DNA of 64,000 nt from Linanthus parryae (Eukaryota > Streptophyta > Magnoliopsida > Ericales > Polemoniaceae), in contig JALGPY010000004.1 in the NCBI GenBank assembly GCA_023055425.1, forward strand, positions 63,759,718-63,823,717, in the 5' to 3' direction. Shown here one piece after another: positions 22,272 to 33,466 of this stretch. How positions within the stretch are numbered: position 1 is the first letter of the stretch; each line of letters opens with the position of its first letter. The notes beneath the pieces were generated by a model. The model did not search any database, had not been told where the DNA came from, and saw nothing but the letters and a program-made list of their open reading frames with translations. Made by a program: the position numbers and the translations under genes.

Positions 22272-23041
22272 TCCATTGCCGGGAACGGAATGTTACGTTG
22301 TGGGGCACATCAATCTTTTTACTCAAGGACGGTTCACTTCCGTCTATAAAGATGGAAATTCCCTTGCTCATCAAGTAGCATCTCTAAGGGGTCAGTATAA
22401 TAATGTGAATTTCTCGGCTACTTGAATGTCACAATTTCGTATATCGTACTTACGACTGCAACTAGGACAACCCTTTGTGTGTCTTATTCAGGGCACAAGA
22501 TCCAACAAAATATAACTAATAATTAAAAGTAAATTAGTATGTTTGTCTAAAATATGCTATGTAATTATCTTCAAATACAATATGCAAAGAAAGTAATTAC
22601 GAATCGGGAAATTTTGGTGAACCCGTCGTATACTATTTTTTACTCAAGTCCGACATAATTACGATTGAACTAAAAATGTATGTCCAAACATGTCCAAATT
22701 TCTTAAATCATGTGCACAAACCTTATTCTACTAAGTATGTATACAAGATGATTTTTTGATGAACTTGTTTAACTTTTCATCTGTAACTGAGTCACTTTGA
22801 GTTGCTGATTTGGATTGAAAAACAATGCAATTTCCTGATAATTTTTTCATGGTGCTTAGAGTACAGTTTACTCTACAATAAATAAAGATTGCCAAGTTTT
22901 TTCATCATTTTGGTAACAAAATCACCGGAAGAAAATGACCCTGCGAATATTGGGAAGAAAACAAAGTAGGAAGAATCTGACAAAAAGGAGGTAGAATTAA
23001 CATGTAAGCCTATGCTGTAAACAAACTATGTTTTAAGGTAG
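22272..23041. other. Spacer, probably body of a Helitron
   Basis: AT-rich with no coding region. A segment at about 22790-22880 resembles one arm of the fold-back element at 23095. Its right edge is a Helitron 3' end, so part of it probably belongs to that Helitron, whose 5' end was not located. Confidence 0.4.
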
Positions 23042-23069
23042 TGCCCCGAGGGCATTGGCAATTTTCTAG
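23042..23069 (+). mobile_element. Helitron 3' terminus
   Basis: The hairpin TGCCC-CGA-GGGCA (23042-23054) is followed 11 bases later by CTAG (23066-23069) and T. It is the same plan as the end at 6352-6380 (TGCCC-TAC-GGGCAC...CTAG). The two ends are related but not identical in sequence. Confidence 0.7.
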
Positions 23070-23094
23070 TCTGCACTAAAATATCATTCCTGCT

Positions 23095-23365
23095 CCTTAC
23101 CACTCTGTCTCTGTCTCTGCTCTCTCTACCCAATTTGACTTTTGTCACTATTCACTTGATCACTTTAACCTGTTGATTTGAATAGTAAACCGATACAATT
23201 TTTCGATAATTTCTTATAGTGTTGTAGAGTAAAAGTTTCTCCGTAATACGGTGAAAAAATTATTAAAAAATTGTATTATTTTGCTATCCAAATTACCCGG
23301 TCAAAGTACCAAAATATGAGTCAAAAAGTCAGTTTGAATAAAAAGAGCAGAGACGGAATGGTACG
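23095..23365. mobile_element. Fold-back MITE
   Basis: The left TACCACTCTGTCTCTGTCTC and the complement of the right end TACCATTCCGTCTCTGCTC match. The similarity continues inward (GACTTTTGTCAC... versus GACTTTTTGACTC..., then ATACAATTTTTCGATAATTT versus ATACAATTTTTTAATAATTT), so most of the element can form one long imperfect hairpin of about 120-bp arms. No coding capacity. Confidence 0.7.
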
Positions 23366-24270
23366 CAATTACTGATTTCCCCCGTTGGAGAACGTACGCT
23401 TTTTAATGATTTCACATCAACTTGCTGGGTGCATGATATGCAGAGTCATGGTCATGAGTCACTATTGTGAAAAGATGGCACATAATATATGGTGTGGTCA
23501 CAAACTTTCCGGGGGATGATGAGTGTGACTCCATAGTTTTGTACCCAACTACACAACATTGATTTTACTAAAAGAAAGATTTGGAGATGCACGATGCCGG
23601 ATTCCTTGTTACCATATCTCTCTCTTTCCTCCTGAAGTGTACACAGTACACACTACCTAATTCCACACAAATACGTTTTTCTACTAGCTTTCTTTCTGGC
23701 CCAGCTTAAGTTTTGCACGGTGGAATTAACAGAGCATATATAGATTGTTGGGAGCCAAGGCACTCGAGAGTAGCTTGGGTTTCAGCTAGGCCAAAGGTAA
23801 TTCAACCTCGACTTAGACTTTTAAATGAGTCGAGTCTGATAAGGGTCAAACGATCCAAAGTCACTTGCATTAGTTATTTCTTAATTTATTTATTTAAATA
23901 GTTGTTAATTAGTTATTTTAATTACATTAATTAGTTAGACAACGAACCAAGTTTTCTTGACAGTTCTTTTCCGGCCCATAAGACGAACCGTATAGTCTAG
24001 GGTTATATATTTATCTCTACTACTAAAATGAGTGAATGACCAATGAATGTTTAACCACTTCAAGTGTTTTTTCACTTGAGGTGTTTTCTATTTTTTTTCA
24101 GAATACCAACAATACCCCTGAAATAATTACTGCTGAGCAATTGAATGATTTTTGGTTAACCCACAATTTGTATTGATTGTTGAGTAACTGCACCCTTTAC
24201 TCAATTGATTTCTTGAAGTCGTTTCTTTTTCCTTTAAGTCAGTAATGTATTTCTCTCCTTTATCTTCCAT
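23366..24270. other. Unassigned spacer with a possible Helitron 5' end
   Basis: No gene recognised. At 24014 TCTCTACTACTAAAATGAGT, preceded by A, resembles Helitron 5' termini, but no matching 3' end was found downstream. Confidence 0.4.
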
Positions 24271-24338
24271 TCTTCTTCTTCTTCTTCTTCTTCTTCTTCT
24301 TCTTCTTCTTCTTCTTCTTCTTCTTCTTCTTCTTCTTC
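24271..24338. repeat. (CTT)n microsatellite
   Basis: An uninterrupted CTT trinucleotide run of about 22 units. Confidence 0.97.
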
Positions 24339-26379
24339 ACTCCTGTTGGATTTATGTTCTCTAATCAAAGAATTGTTGCAACCATTATCTTGCTCTATTG
24401 ATGTGTTTGATACCCTATCAGTATGTGTTCTTTGTTTCCATGTTGATATGTGCTTCGTCTTACCCTTTGTTTGTGCTTGCGGTTTTGCTTGTGATGACTA
24501 ACAAGATCGCTTCGTTCGTTGAAATTCTTGGATAATGCTCAGGTTATTTGTTCTCTACCTTTACTTAGAGTCTCTTGAGTAACATACCACGTAAAACTAT
24601 GTATTGGTAAGATTTCAGATCAAGTTACAGATTCGATTATCTTGCTTTTAATTGAGTTTGAAACTTCCGTATTGGTTTTGATTTTGCTCTCCTGTTTTAG
24701 TTATTTAGATAGGGAGTAGATTTGATAGAAAAATAAATATGTGTGGTGTGTTATTCAATGATATAAGATCCAACCCTAAGCACGAAAATTAGTATTTGAT
24801 ATTGATTTAGTTGGTGTCTGGAGCTACAACAACTGATAATTTTGTCATAACAGTGAGGTCTCTAAAGACTTTTAGTTAGTTTAGAGCCTTAGTAATGTGA
24901 AGTTGTCTAGTTTGACTTCATCCCTTCAGTTAAAAGCTGTAACATGTCAATCTTATCATGTACGAATTGTAATTTGTAACACTTCAATTGGAATATCTTT
25001 TATTCCTCCATGCATCAGTACTAAATACTTTATGCTTCTCTCCATTTCTTGGCTGAAATTTTCCATCCTACCAACATTCTCTGGTTGTTCGCCAAAATAT
25101 CCATCTTTTATAGCAACAACTTAGATTCTTCTCTTTCCTAAGACTGAAAAGCAGTAGATGATGGAAAGTTTTTCATTTACTAATTCTTCTTAGTCGCACG
25201 AAGCATATGTGTCATCTATTGTATTTTACAGACAAACAGATTCACAATATAACGACTTATCCGCAATTTTTTCGAGCTACAGAGGTTTTGATGTTCTTGC
25301 CCCCACGATCGAGATTGTAGTGTTCTTTTATTTTGAGGAGTCAATACGTAATCCGGTTTGCACTGTATTATTGGCTATTGTTTTCCTTTCTGGCGACTTC
25401 CATTTGTAGTTTATTTTCCCTCAAACTATTTATATTAAGGCCTAAACAATAGGACATAGAATGGAATTATGAAGTGATCATAACAGGTTGTAAAATATTG
25501 ACTTTCGTAATTTTGTGTTAGTAACTTTATATGGAATTTCACCGGGTGAGATCTAAACATATAAAAAAAATTAGACCAATTTGGCTACTATGAGAATGAC
25601 TGCTGTGAGAGTTTAGAGGGTGATCAATAATTAAGTAAGATTTGGTCTTTATGATAGGGATCAAAATTTTTGGTTCTCATTAATCTTTGTTGTTGTTGAT
25701 GCTCCTTCCCAATTTTTCGTTGTTTATGTAGTGTTGGCAATACGAAAGAAACTTTAATTTCGCTGTTGATGAACATACTTTGAACAACTCTACTCTATCA
25801 TGAAAAGGGGTAAGCTCAATTTTAATTCTATTCTTTTTTGCTTTCCCAAATTTACAATGCACTTAATTGCAGCTTTGTAACGGTGAAGCAAATTACTTGA
25901 ACATTTACATTTCATAACTCCAGACTTTATTTGAATAACAACCTCATTCTCATTTCATAAATCCAAAATTTATTTGGATAGCAACCCCATTTTCATTTCA
26001 TAACTCCAAAATTTATTTATGTAATCTCCCTATTAACATTTTGTACTTGCACATTTATCAATTATTAAAATTGCATAATAAATTTTTACCGAAGCTTTGT
26101 GTCACCTCATTTTATTCGAATTATTAGTTTTTCTTGATGTCAACTACAAATACATGATTTGGTTCTTTGAGCTCCTATGCCATAGTAGATTTTTCCGAAT
26201 AGAACTTTCATGAGGAAAAATTTGCGCGCTTCATAAAAATTTAATACTACTTTTCATTTTATTAAATGACTAGATTTGCATGATTTTTATTCCAGGTCGG
26301 AATTAAGGACCTGATAATCGCTTTCACAATTGTGATGAATTCATTGAGGACGAACTGCAAATCAATAATTAAGTAAGAT
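24339..26379. other. Unassigned AT-rich spacer
   Basis: No convincing coding region or terminal repeat. A short segment AATAATTAAGTAAGATTTGG occurs at 25627 and again at about 26361, next to the start of the PMD-like gene. This suggests a local duplication of sequence around that gene. The 3' LTR of G1 would be expected in or left of this area but was not recognised. Confidence 0.4.
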
Positions 26380-29300
26380 TTGGTCTTGATGATAGATGAT
26401 TGGTACAGGGAATTCCTCTGCTGGTGCTTGAGAGGTTCACTGCCTGCCCTTGCCGAAAATGTCTCTGAAATATCTTCCAAGTATGAGCGGATCACAGTCG
26501 ATGTTGACCCTACTCGCGTCTCTCCCCAGTTTGGTTTTGACGCAGTGCCGCCTTCTATTTGTCCTAGGTCAGTGAACATAGATTGCTACAAGCGATTACT
26601 GACAAAGAAATGTAAATCTATCCTTCTTAGCAACTTGCCGTTCACCCAGCCCTCAGAGAAGCGCGTAGGTCGCCCTACCAAGAACTGGATCGCTTATTGG
26701 AACGCTCAAAAAACAAGGTTTGATTCATCTTCGCCTCCCCGCCTCAGTAAGGCTCCAGCGATCAAAATGAATACTTTCCCGTTCCGTCAAAATTGCAGTT
26801 TGGATGATTCAAAGTATGGACTCTATTCCCTACTCGATGCTGATAATCATTTGTTCCCGGCCATGATCCTTGAGGAAAAGATGACCGCTGTTAGGGTCGG
26901 AGTTGTATGCTTGATCTAGTACAACGAAGCTTTTTCCAAGGTAAGCAAAATTTATTTGCCTTTCTTAATGCACCTTTTCTTTAAAGTGATATACCTTACA
27001 CAAATTTTATTTTAGTGCTGTTTGAGGAGGTTCGCATCTGGTGACCTTTGCCCATCGTTGGTCAACTCCATTCTTAAAGTGAAGAGGCAAAAGCAGGTCA
27101 TTCCCTTGGACATGGAAATGGATCCTAAGGTAGAGGCTCTTATCCGCGAGGAGATGGAGGTATATGCTCGCTCCCTTATAGACAACGATGCTGAAGTGGA
27201 CGCAGAGGTTGCCCCGAAGACTATAAAGCAAAAAAAGAAGGGATTTGTGATCTCTTCGCTGCCCAGGGAAGCTCCAGCTTCGTCGCCCGCAAAGTCCCCT
27301 GTTCCCAAGGGCAAAGGCAAGGGTCGCATGCATAACAAGACGCGGAAAGATCTCGCGGTTGAGACGTTCATCCCCAATGATCAGGAGGAAGAAGCTGAGG
27401 AAGAAGAAGGAAGAGAAGAAGAAGGAGAAGAAGAAGAAAGAGGAGAAGAGGAAAGAGAGGAAGACTAAAGAGAGGAAGAAGAAAGAGAGGAGATAGGAGA
27501 AGAAAGCTCAGAAGGTAACTCAAATGAACTTATCTTCTTTAAATCATGGATTTCGTAGTAGTGTTGTTAACACTAAAATTTCCCTTGCAGATGATGATAC
27601 TAAGACTATCAGTGGCCTTTTGGCCAAGGAAAAGAGAAAGACAAAGGGATCTCGCTCAGATGCGTCCAGTGAGCCCATAGATGAAGCCATAATTTATGAA
27701 TCTAAAAGGATAGTTGCTGAGGCAGAAGAGAGAAGAAGAAAGCGTGAGGAAGAAGACATAGAGATTATGAAGAGAAGAAGCCTGGAAGAACAGCATGCTG
27801 GGAGTATGAGTGTGGCAGCCTTGGAACGCGCTCAGCAAGATTTTGAGGAAATCGCAGGCAACGAAGAATGTACAATTTATAACCTTGTCGTGTCTTACCA
27901 AGAGGTGATTTTTGGTGCGTTAAAACACAGCTTGTCTAAAGATGATATTCGCCGATGGCTGGTGAGGAAATGTGGTGAACCCTCAGGTAAACATTTGAAC
28001 AATGTTTGTAAACAAGTCTCAACAACTCATTCCCTATTGTAACGAGTTCCTTCGCAACACCAGGTCACGCGCACCTTAAAGATGTGATAAATGAAGATAT
28101 AGGATATGGTGTCGCATCTATAACGTATGATGTCGGAGCTGCGATCCCACATAAGTGTGGATGTGCTCGCTTTTGATCTTATCGAATAAAATATAAGACA
28201 TAATTCATAACGCAAGTTACTTGAACATCTTGTTCAATTTTGTCTTGCAGGTGTTGCTGCTTCAAATGAGCCTGCTAATGTTGACCCTGCTGCCGCTGCA
28301 AGTGATGCTGCCGTCGCACAGGGCACCACTGCTAATGTTCCAGCTGCGAGAATGGCCATTGATGAGGCCGGTGTTGGCGGTTCTGATGAGAACATGTTTC
28401 TTGAGGAGAGAAGTCAAATTCCTATGTCTCATGTTCCAGAACGAAGTTCGCACATCGAGAAACCTGTCGTGGTCGCTGAAGATGTAGAAGAGCCTCTTGA
28501 AGATGTGATTGAGGTGTCTGACGATGGCAGTCCTACACCGAAATGCGAGAGAGAGATTCTGGGTATGAACATGTAAGAGAAGCTTGCGCAATTGGAGAGA
28601 TGGAAGCAGAGGGTGCTGGAGCTGAAGTTCATGAAAATGAACAGGCCATGGAAGACATATCGTCGCATGAAAATGTTGATGCTCCAACGTACGCTCTTGC
28701 GCCGCAGGAACCTCTTCTGAATGAGGAAGCCCTTGAGCAAGCAGAAACTGGCCAAGGCATCTTGCAGCCATCACACACGAATGTGGACGTCCCTGCAGAG
28801 ATCGCAGTTGGCGACAACAGTGGCGATCCTCCCGTCATCACACATGTTGCTGAAGTCAGTGGTGTTAACACTCCACCCATTTTTCCGAGTTCTGCTACTC
28901 CTGTCAATGTTCCAGTACCTCGGAAAAGTCTTGCCATCCCTTCTGTGGAGATGGATTTCTCCCAAGTTCCCAACGCATGGAGTTTTTGGGGTCCGCAGGC
29001 AGGAGCTGCCATCGCACCTGTCGCTACTTGTGTTATTCCTGCTAACTACAATGAACACGAGATTCAAGCTGAAAGGCGGGCAATGCAGCAAGGATATGTT
29101 TTACCTTTCCCGGCTATGCGCATTCCTACTTTGCATGAAATCATCGAAGGAACATGTATGTCATAGTATTGACACATGTCATACTGTATTTCCTCGTTAA
29201 TCATTCGCATTCCTAAACTTATCATTTCTTTATGAATGAGGCAACCTGATGTGAACTGGCTCATAAAGATGCGCATGTCGTGTCCGTGGTCGTTTGCGAG

Positions 29301-29710
29301 AGCTCTGGATCTAGGTCCCTTTGATAGGAGATATTTCTTGGCTGAGGCGATCTGGATTTTGGAGCAATTATCTGCGACGACCACAGCTACCATCTCGCCT
29401 GAAAATGCGCGGGCGCTCTTCAATACGTGCCAAAGGATTCATAATAATGCTCAGGGCAGGTTGGACTTTGGCTTCTTTTTTGATAAGGCCACCCAAATTC
29501 TGAACTCCCTGATGTTGACGTACGGCCATCGCAACCTCGCACTTGAAATGTAAAAATTGGAGGAGCAAAAGAAGAAAGCTGAAGAGGCTGCCAATCTCTT
29601 CCATGCGATGAAGGCTCGCTATGAAAAGATGAAACATGACATCAACAAAGCGGAGGGGGCCTCGCTCCTGCTATCGCCCGAAGACCCTCTAGACAAGGGT
29701 GTATTTTGAT
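26380..29710 (+). pseudogene. Multi-exon gene remnant with PMD C-terminal part, antisense to G1
   Basis: The first exon ends at a donor AAG|GTAAGC (26940) and encodes VDPTRVSPQFGFDAVPPSIC and KNWIAYWNAQKTRF, resembling the C-terminal part of PMD proteins. Later exons, with acceptor/donor pairs visible near 27017/27511, 27590/27984 and 28251, encode a Lys/Glu-rich linker (PKGKGKGRMHNKTRK) and a charged coiled coil (EAEERRRKREEEDIEIMKRR). Then come an acidic Ala/Val-rich region and a C-terminal part with LEEQKKKAEEAANLFHAMKA. In-frame stops occur at 26914 (TAG), 27466 (TAA) and after LALEM (29551). Tat-lineage gypsy elements are known to carry extra ORFs antisense to pol, some with PMD. Orientation and position next to G1 integrase fit that, but the link is inferred. 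Confidence 0.6.
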
Positions 29711-29879
29711 AGCTATGCATATTGTAATGCCCCCCCCCCCTCTTTTTTTTTCAAACACTTGAGACCTTTATGTAAGCTTTTCAGAAAAACTTGTGCTCGT
29801 GTTTTAATGCTATGACTATTGTGACGTCATGTTTTGACGTGATTTCCTAAATTATTGTATTATTAATTTATTAGATAAG

Positions 29880-30079
29880 CGTTCTTACCATGCAGTGGGC
29901 CCCATCCTTATCATGACCAGGCGTCATTAAATAGGGCGTGCTACTGTATCGTCGTAGCCTTTAGTAGGGTAATTGATTCTTACCCGTTTCCGAGGAGTTG
30001 CTGACTCAGAGAGGAAACTGAAGAGTCCCTTCAGAACTCTATATAAGCCTCCCTTTTTGCTATTTGGTTCTTCATCAAA
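29880..30079 (+). promoter_or_regulatory. Candidate promoter of the antisense PMD-like gene fragment
   Basis: TATATAAG at 30040-30047 lies about 40 bases before the ATG at 30080. The TATA-to-ATG distance is short for a plant gene, but the GC content and single clear TATA box are promoter-like. No experimental marker can be read from sequence. Confidence 0.4.
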
Positions 30080-30620
30080 ATGTTGTTTCCCATGAGTCTT
30101 CACGACTACTGGCATCGCCCCTTTACCTTTGTTGATCCATATCAGGTTCGGGCTTCCAAACCTGAGTTTGTGCGTTGTACTATAGAAATGGCTCCCAAAA
30201 AATTCTCCAAAAAGGCCTTTGATTCACCCGACCTTTTTGAGCTTCCAAACCTTAGTTTTTGCGTTGTACTATAGAAATGGCCCCCAAAAAATTCTCCAGA
30301 AAGGCCTTTGATTCACCCGAACTTTTTGAAGATCCGTTGCGTAGTCTTTTCTGTTTAAACGAATATTCTTTCTTCTTTATTATGTTTGCAGGGACTGTCT
30401 CCGGCAACTTTCCCGCTGAGCACAATCTAATACTGGTTCCACTACAAGTAAGTAATGAACGGTGCGCATTCTTGCCGGTTCTCCGATTGAGAACTATTTT
30501 CCATCATTGTTTCAAACAAGGTGTGACGAGTGATTGTGTTTTTCCCTTTTACACAATCAGCTTCCTGCCCCATGAGCTGTTCTCCCATTTTTTCTTCACA
30601 TTCGCAACCTTCATGGCGTG
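30080..30620 (+). pseudogene. N-terminal fragment of a PMD-like gene
   Basis: The start MLFPMSLHDYWHRPFTFVD is followed by EMAPKKFSKKAFDSPDLFE. A T-rich tract ending TTTGCAG (about 30391) leads to an exon with GTVSGNFPAEHNLILVPLQ and donor AAG|TAAGTA, then FLPHELFSHFF in the next exon. The GNFP-AEHNLILVPL string resembles the N-terminal region of PMD genes carried by gypsy elements. An 89-bp tandem duplication (30152/30241) repeats and frame-shifts the start. It lies downstream of the larger remnant on the same strand, so the gene is rearranged or a second copy. Confidence 0.5.
30152..30329. repeat. 89-bp tandem duplication
   Basis: GCTTCCAAACC starts at 30152 and again at 30241, and the copies share MAPKKFS-coding sequence with a few substitutions. 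The period is not a multiple of 3. Confidence 0.88.
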
Positions 30621-30952
30621 AAGTTCATTTGCATCTCACCGTGGCCGGGATACGAATAAGAGCTCTGTTTTGGTCGAGGACGTCGACGACAATGTCACGT
30701 TTCATAGCTTTAGTATTCGTAGATTCAAGCTTTAGATTAGGAATTTTCCTTTCTCAATGTAAGCTTTTGCTTGTAAGCTGCTATCTAGCCATATAAATTG
30801 TAGGCCATATTTGACTGTCATGAAAGTATACTTTTTCGTTTGCTATTTTGTCTGCTACAATAGATTGTAACTTCGCGTATGAACTTGCGATATGATAAAA
30901 CATGCTTTGTATTTCTGTTGCAGCTGTTTTCAAATAATGTCTGGATAAGTTG

Positions 30953-31227
30953 CTATCTATACAGGTAGTCTTTGAATCGCACGGGAGCATTTTTATTGCT
31001 GCTATCTAGGCAGATAGGCTTTAGATCACTTAAGATCATATTTCGTTATAGCTTCTATCTAGGCAGATAGGCTTTTGATCGTAGATGATCATATTTTTTT
31101 ATAGCTGCTATCTAGGCAGATAGGCTTTGGATCGCATGGGATCATATTTATTATAGTTGCTATCTAGGCAGATAGGCTTTTGGTCGCAGAGGATCATATT
31201 TATTATAGCTGCTATCTAGGCAGATAG
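30953..31227. repeat. 53-bp tandem array with CTATCT-AGGC-AGATAG dyads
   Basis: Five exact copies of CTATCTAGGCAGATAG start at 31002, 31055, 31108, 31160 and 31212 (spacing 53, 53, 52, 52), with a degenerate sixth at 30953. Each has 6-bp inverted arms about a 4-bp centre, followed by GGCTTT and a GATC-containing linker. The array sits just beyond the G1 integrase in the element's 3' direction. Confidence 0.92.
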
Positions 31228-31427
31228 GCTTTGGACGAATTGGCCGATAAGTAAATAAAACGAGACAAATGGGAGAGTCATGATTATTAAATCATCCTCA
31301 TATGGGAGGATTATGAGAAAAAATTCCTCATGTGGGAGGAAGCAGTGCAGAATACATGAGGCAACGAAACTTTTGAATCGAAAGTAATGAAAGAAACAGA
31401 CTTTGGCATCAAAAATAAAGAGATGAG

Positions 31428-33465
31428 CTAAGGATAATACTTTTTGATCCATCGCATATTGATTGGTCTTGGAGTTGTTGCAGTCCCATGAAGTCCCTGA
31501 ATTGCGCAATAACAACTATCGAAGACTTCTTTGACTTCAAATGGTCCTTCCCAGTTAGCTGCGAACTTAGGATGAGCCGCTTCTCGCATACAATGATCTG
31601 AAGCTCGTAGAACCAAGTCCCCAACTGCAAAGTCTCGGTGCTAAACTGTTTTGTTGTATGCTCGAGCGATCCTTTCCTTGTATCTCGTGTTAGCTCTCTT
31701 AGCCTCTTCACGCCTTTCTTCGAGCAGAATAAGATCATGATCGCGTTGATTTTCATACAAGGCATGAAAGGCTATCCTTGCGGAGTTAACTTTAATTTTT
31801 GCTGGTACAACAGCTTCGGCTCCGTAACATAGAAGGAACGGGGAGAGCCCTGTGGGAGTCCTTGGCGATGTGCGATATGCCCATAAAGCCAAATTTAGAG
31901 AGTTCGCCCATTTCTTGTGATCATCCGCGACCATTTTACTCAAAATCCTTATCAGCGTCTTGTTTGTTGCTTCTGCTTGTCTGTTCCCCTTCGCGTAATA
32001 AGGCGTGGAGCACACCTGCCTTATGTTGTATTCTGCTAACTTCGCAGCCACTTGGCGATTCAGAAAAGGAGTGCCGTTGTCCGAGAGGATGGTATTGGGG
32101 ATCCCAAACCGGTATATGATGTTCTCTTGAACGAAGTTAACAACCGCAAGCGCATTCGCTGTTTTGAGCGGCACTGCTTCCACCCACTTAGTGAATTGCT
32201 CCGTTGCAGTCGATATGAACTGATTCCCATGCGAGGTTGGTCGAATGGGACCAATAAAATCTAAAGCCCACGTGTGGAATGGCCAAGGTGTCCCCAGTGC
32301 ATGTAAATCTACAGTGGGAGCATGCACGAGATTGCCCTTGAACTGACACTCTTGACATCTTTTAACCTTAGTGCGGCAGTCTGCCTCCATTGTGGGCCAG
32401 AAATAGCCAACGGTGAGGATTTTTCTGCATAGCTTCGCACCTCCTTGATGCTCCACTTGGTGGGACAGGTCCATCACATCTTGCGCTTCTTGGCTATCCA
32501 AACATCTGAGCAGATTGCCCTCATGGCCTCTTTGCCAAAGTTTGTTTTCCCACACGGCATATCGAGTTGCCTTTCTTTTAAGCTTCTCAGCTTCTTTTCT
32601 CTGAGTTGGCTCAATTCCTTCTGTCAAGTAGTCAAAGAGTGGCTTCCTCCAATTTGTGTCATCACCGATTGAAGCAATCTCCAAAGAGTCTTTAATCAAT
32701 GTGCAACTCTCGCAATTCCCCTGAATGATCGCGGCGAACGTCGACATATCCGGCCAATGAATCCCATATCTTTGGGCTTTTCTGTAGACAGAGACTTTAT
32801 TTTCCCCACAAGAGTGTTGGTGGATCTTTTCCAATAATGCCTGCCCTTCCTGCTGCGAGACACACCGCATGAGTATTCTTCCTGGCCCCTTAAAGTAAAG
32901 GGAATTATCGTGCACGCAATATCCCTTTGTGTATGCCCAATTATCTTTGCTTGTTCCCTCAGCAATCGCGCGCAGTATTGGCTTTCTCCAATCCTCATCT
33001 TCTGCGGGCTCCTCTTCGCATACTTCCTGCATTAAGGCTGGGGTTGTTCTAACCTCGATCAAAATTCTTGCTGGGCACTTGTCTGCACAGATTTTTGACC
33101 CCAGAGTGGCTAAAGCGTCCGCGTGCCGATTATCAGCTCTAGGCGTGTGCTCGTACTTGACATCATGAAATTGGTGCACCAGCTTCTGCACCATAGTCCT
33201 GTACGGTAACAAATTGACTTCCTTCAATCCATACTCGCCTGAAGCTTGCTTGACAATGAGCTTGGAGTCCCCCATGACTGTCAAATTGTCAACTTCCGAC
33301 GCCTTGGCCGCGCGGAGCCCTGCGATCAACGCCTCATATTCTGATTCATTGTTTGTTATTGGAAAATATAGCTTGGTGGACATTTGGATGACCTCCTCAT
33401 CTGGCTTAGTCAGTACAATGCCAATTCCACCTCCTTTCCTTTTCGATGACCCATCGAAATGAAGC
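31428..33465 (-). pseudogene. G1 second RNase H and integrase
   Basis: A long open frame (33383-31641) starts in an RNase H-like domain (TNNESEYEALIAGLRAAKA, DSKLIVKQASGEYGL, then PRADNRHADALATLGS). This is the additional RNase H of Tat elements. The integrase follows: zinc-binding HHCC region (SHQVEHQGG, RCQECQ, about 32340-32500), catalytic core with ALDFIGP, SDNGTPF and GNRQAEATNK (D, D, E), and a C-terminal part. The frame is broken by a TAG at about 31641, beyond which the C-terminal FAANWEGPFEVKEVF domain continues to 31428. The domains are otherwise well preserved. Confidence 0.9.
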
Positions 33466-33466
33466 C

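Noticed and set aside
24014..26270. Helitron with 5' end TCTCTACTACTAAAATG
   Set aside because: No hairpin-plus-CTAG 3' end could be found downstream. Kept only as a remark on the spacer.
26380..29710. Intact host gene with PMD domain
   Set aside because: At least three in-frame stops and a frameshift occur, and its placement antisense to a Tat-like element favours a transposon-borne relic.
30953..31227. CRISPR-like array (regular repeats with variable linkers)
   Set aside because: This is plant nuclear DNA. The 16-bp dyad and 53-bp period form a tandem satellite-like repeat with homologous linkers, and no cas genes are present.
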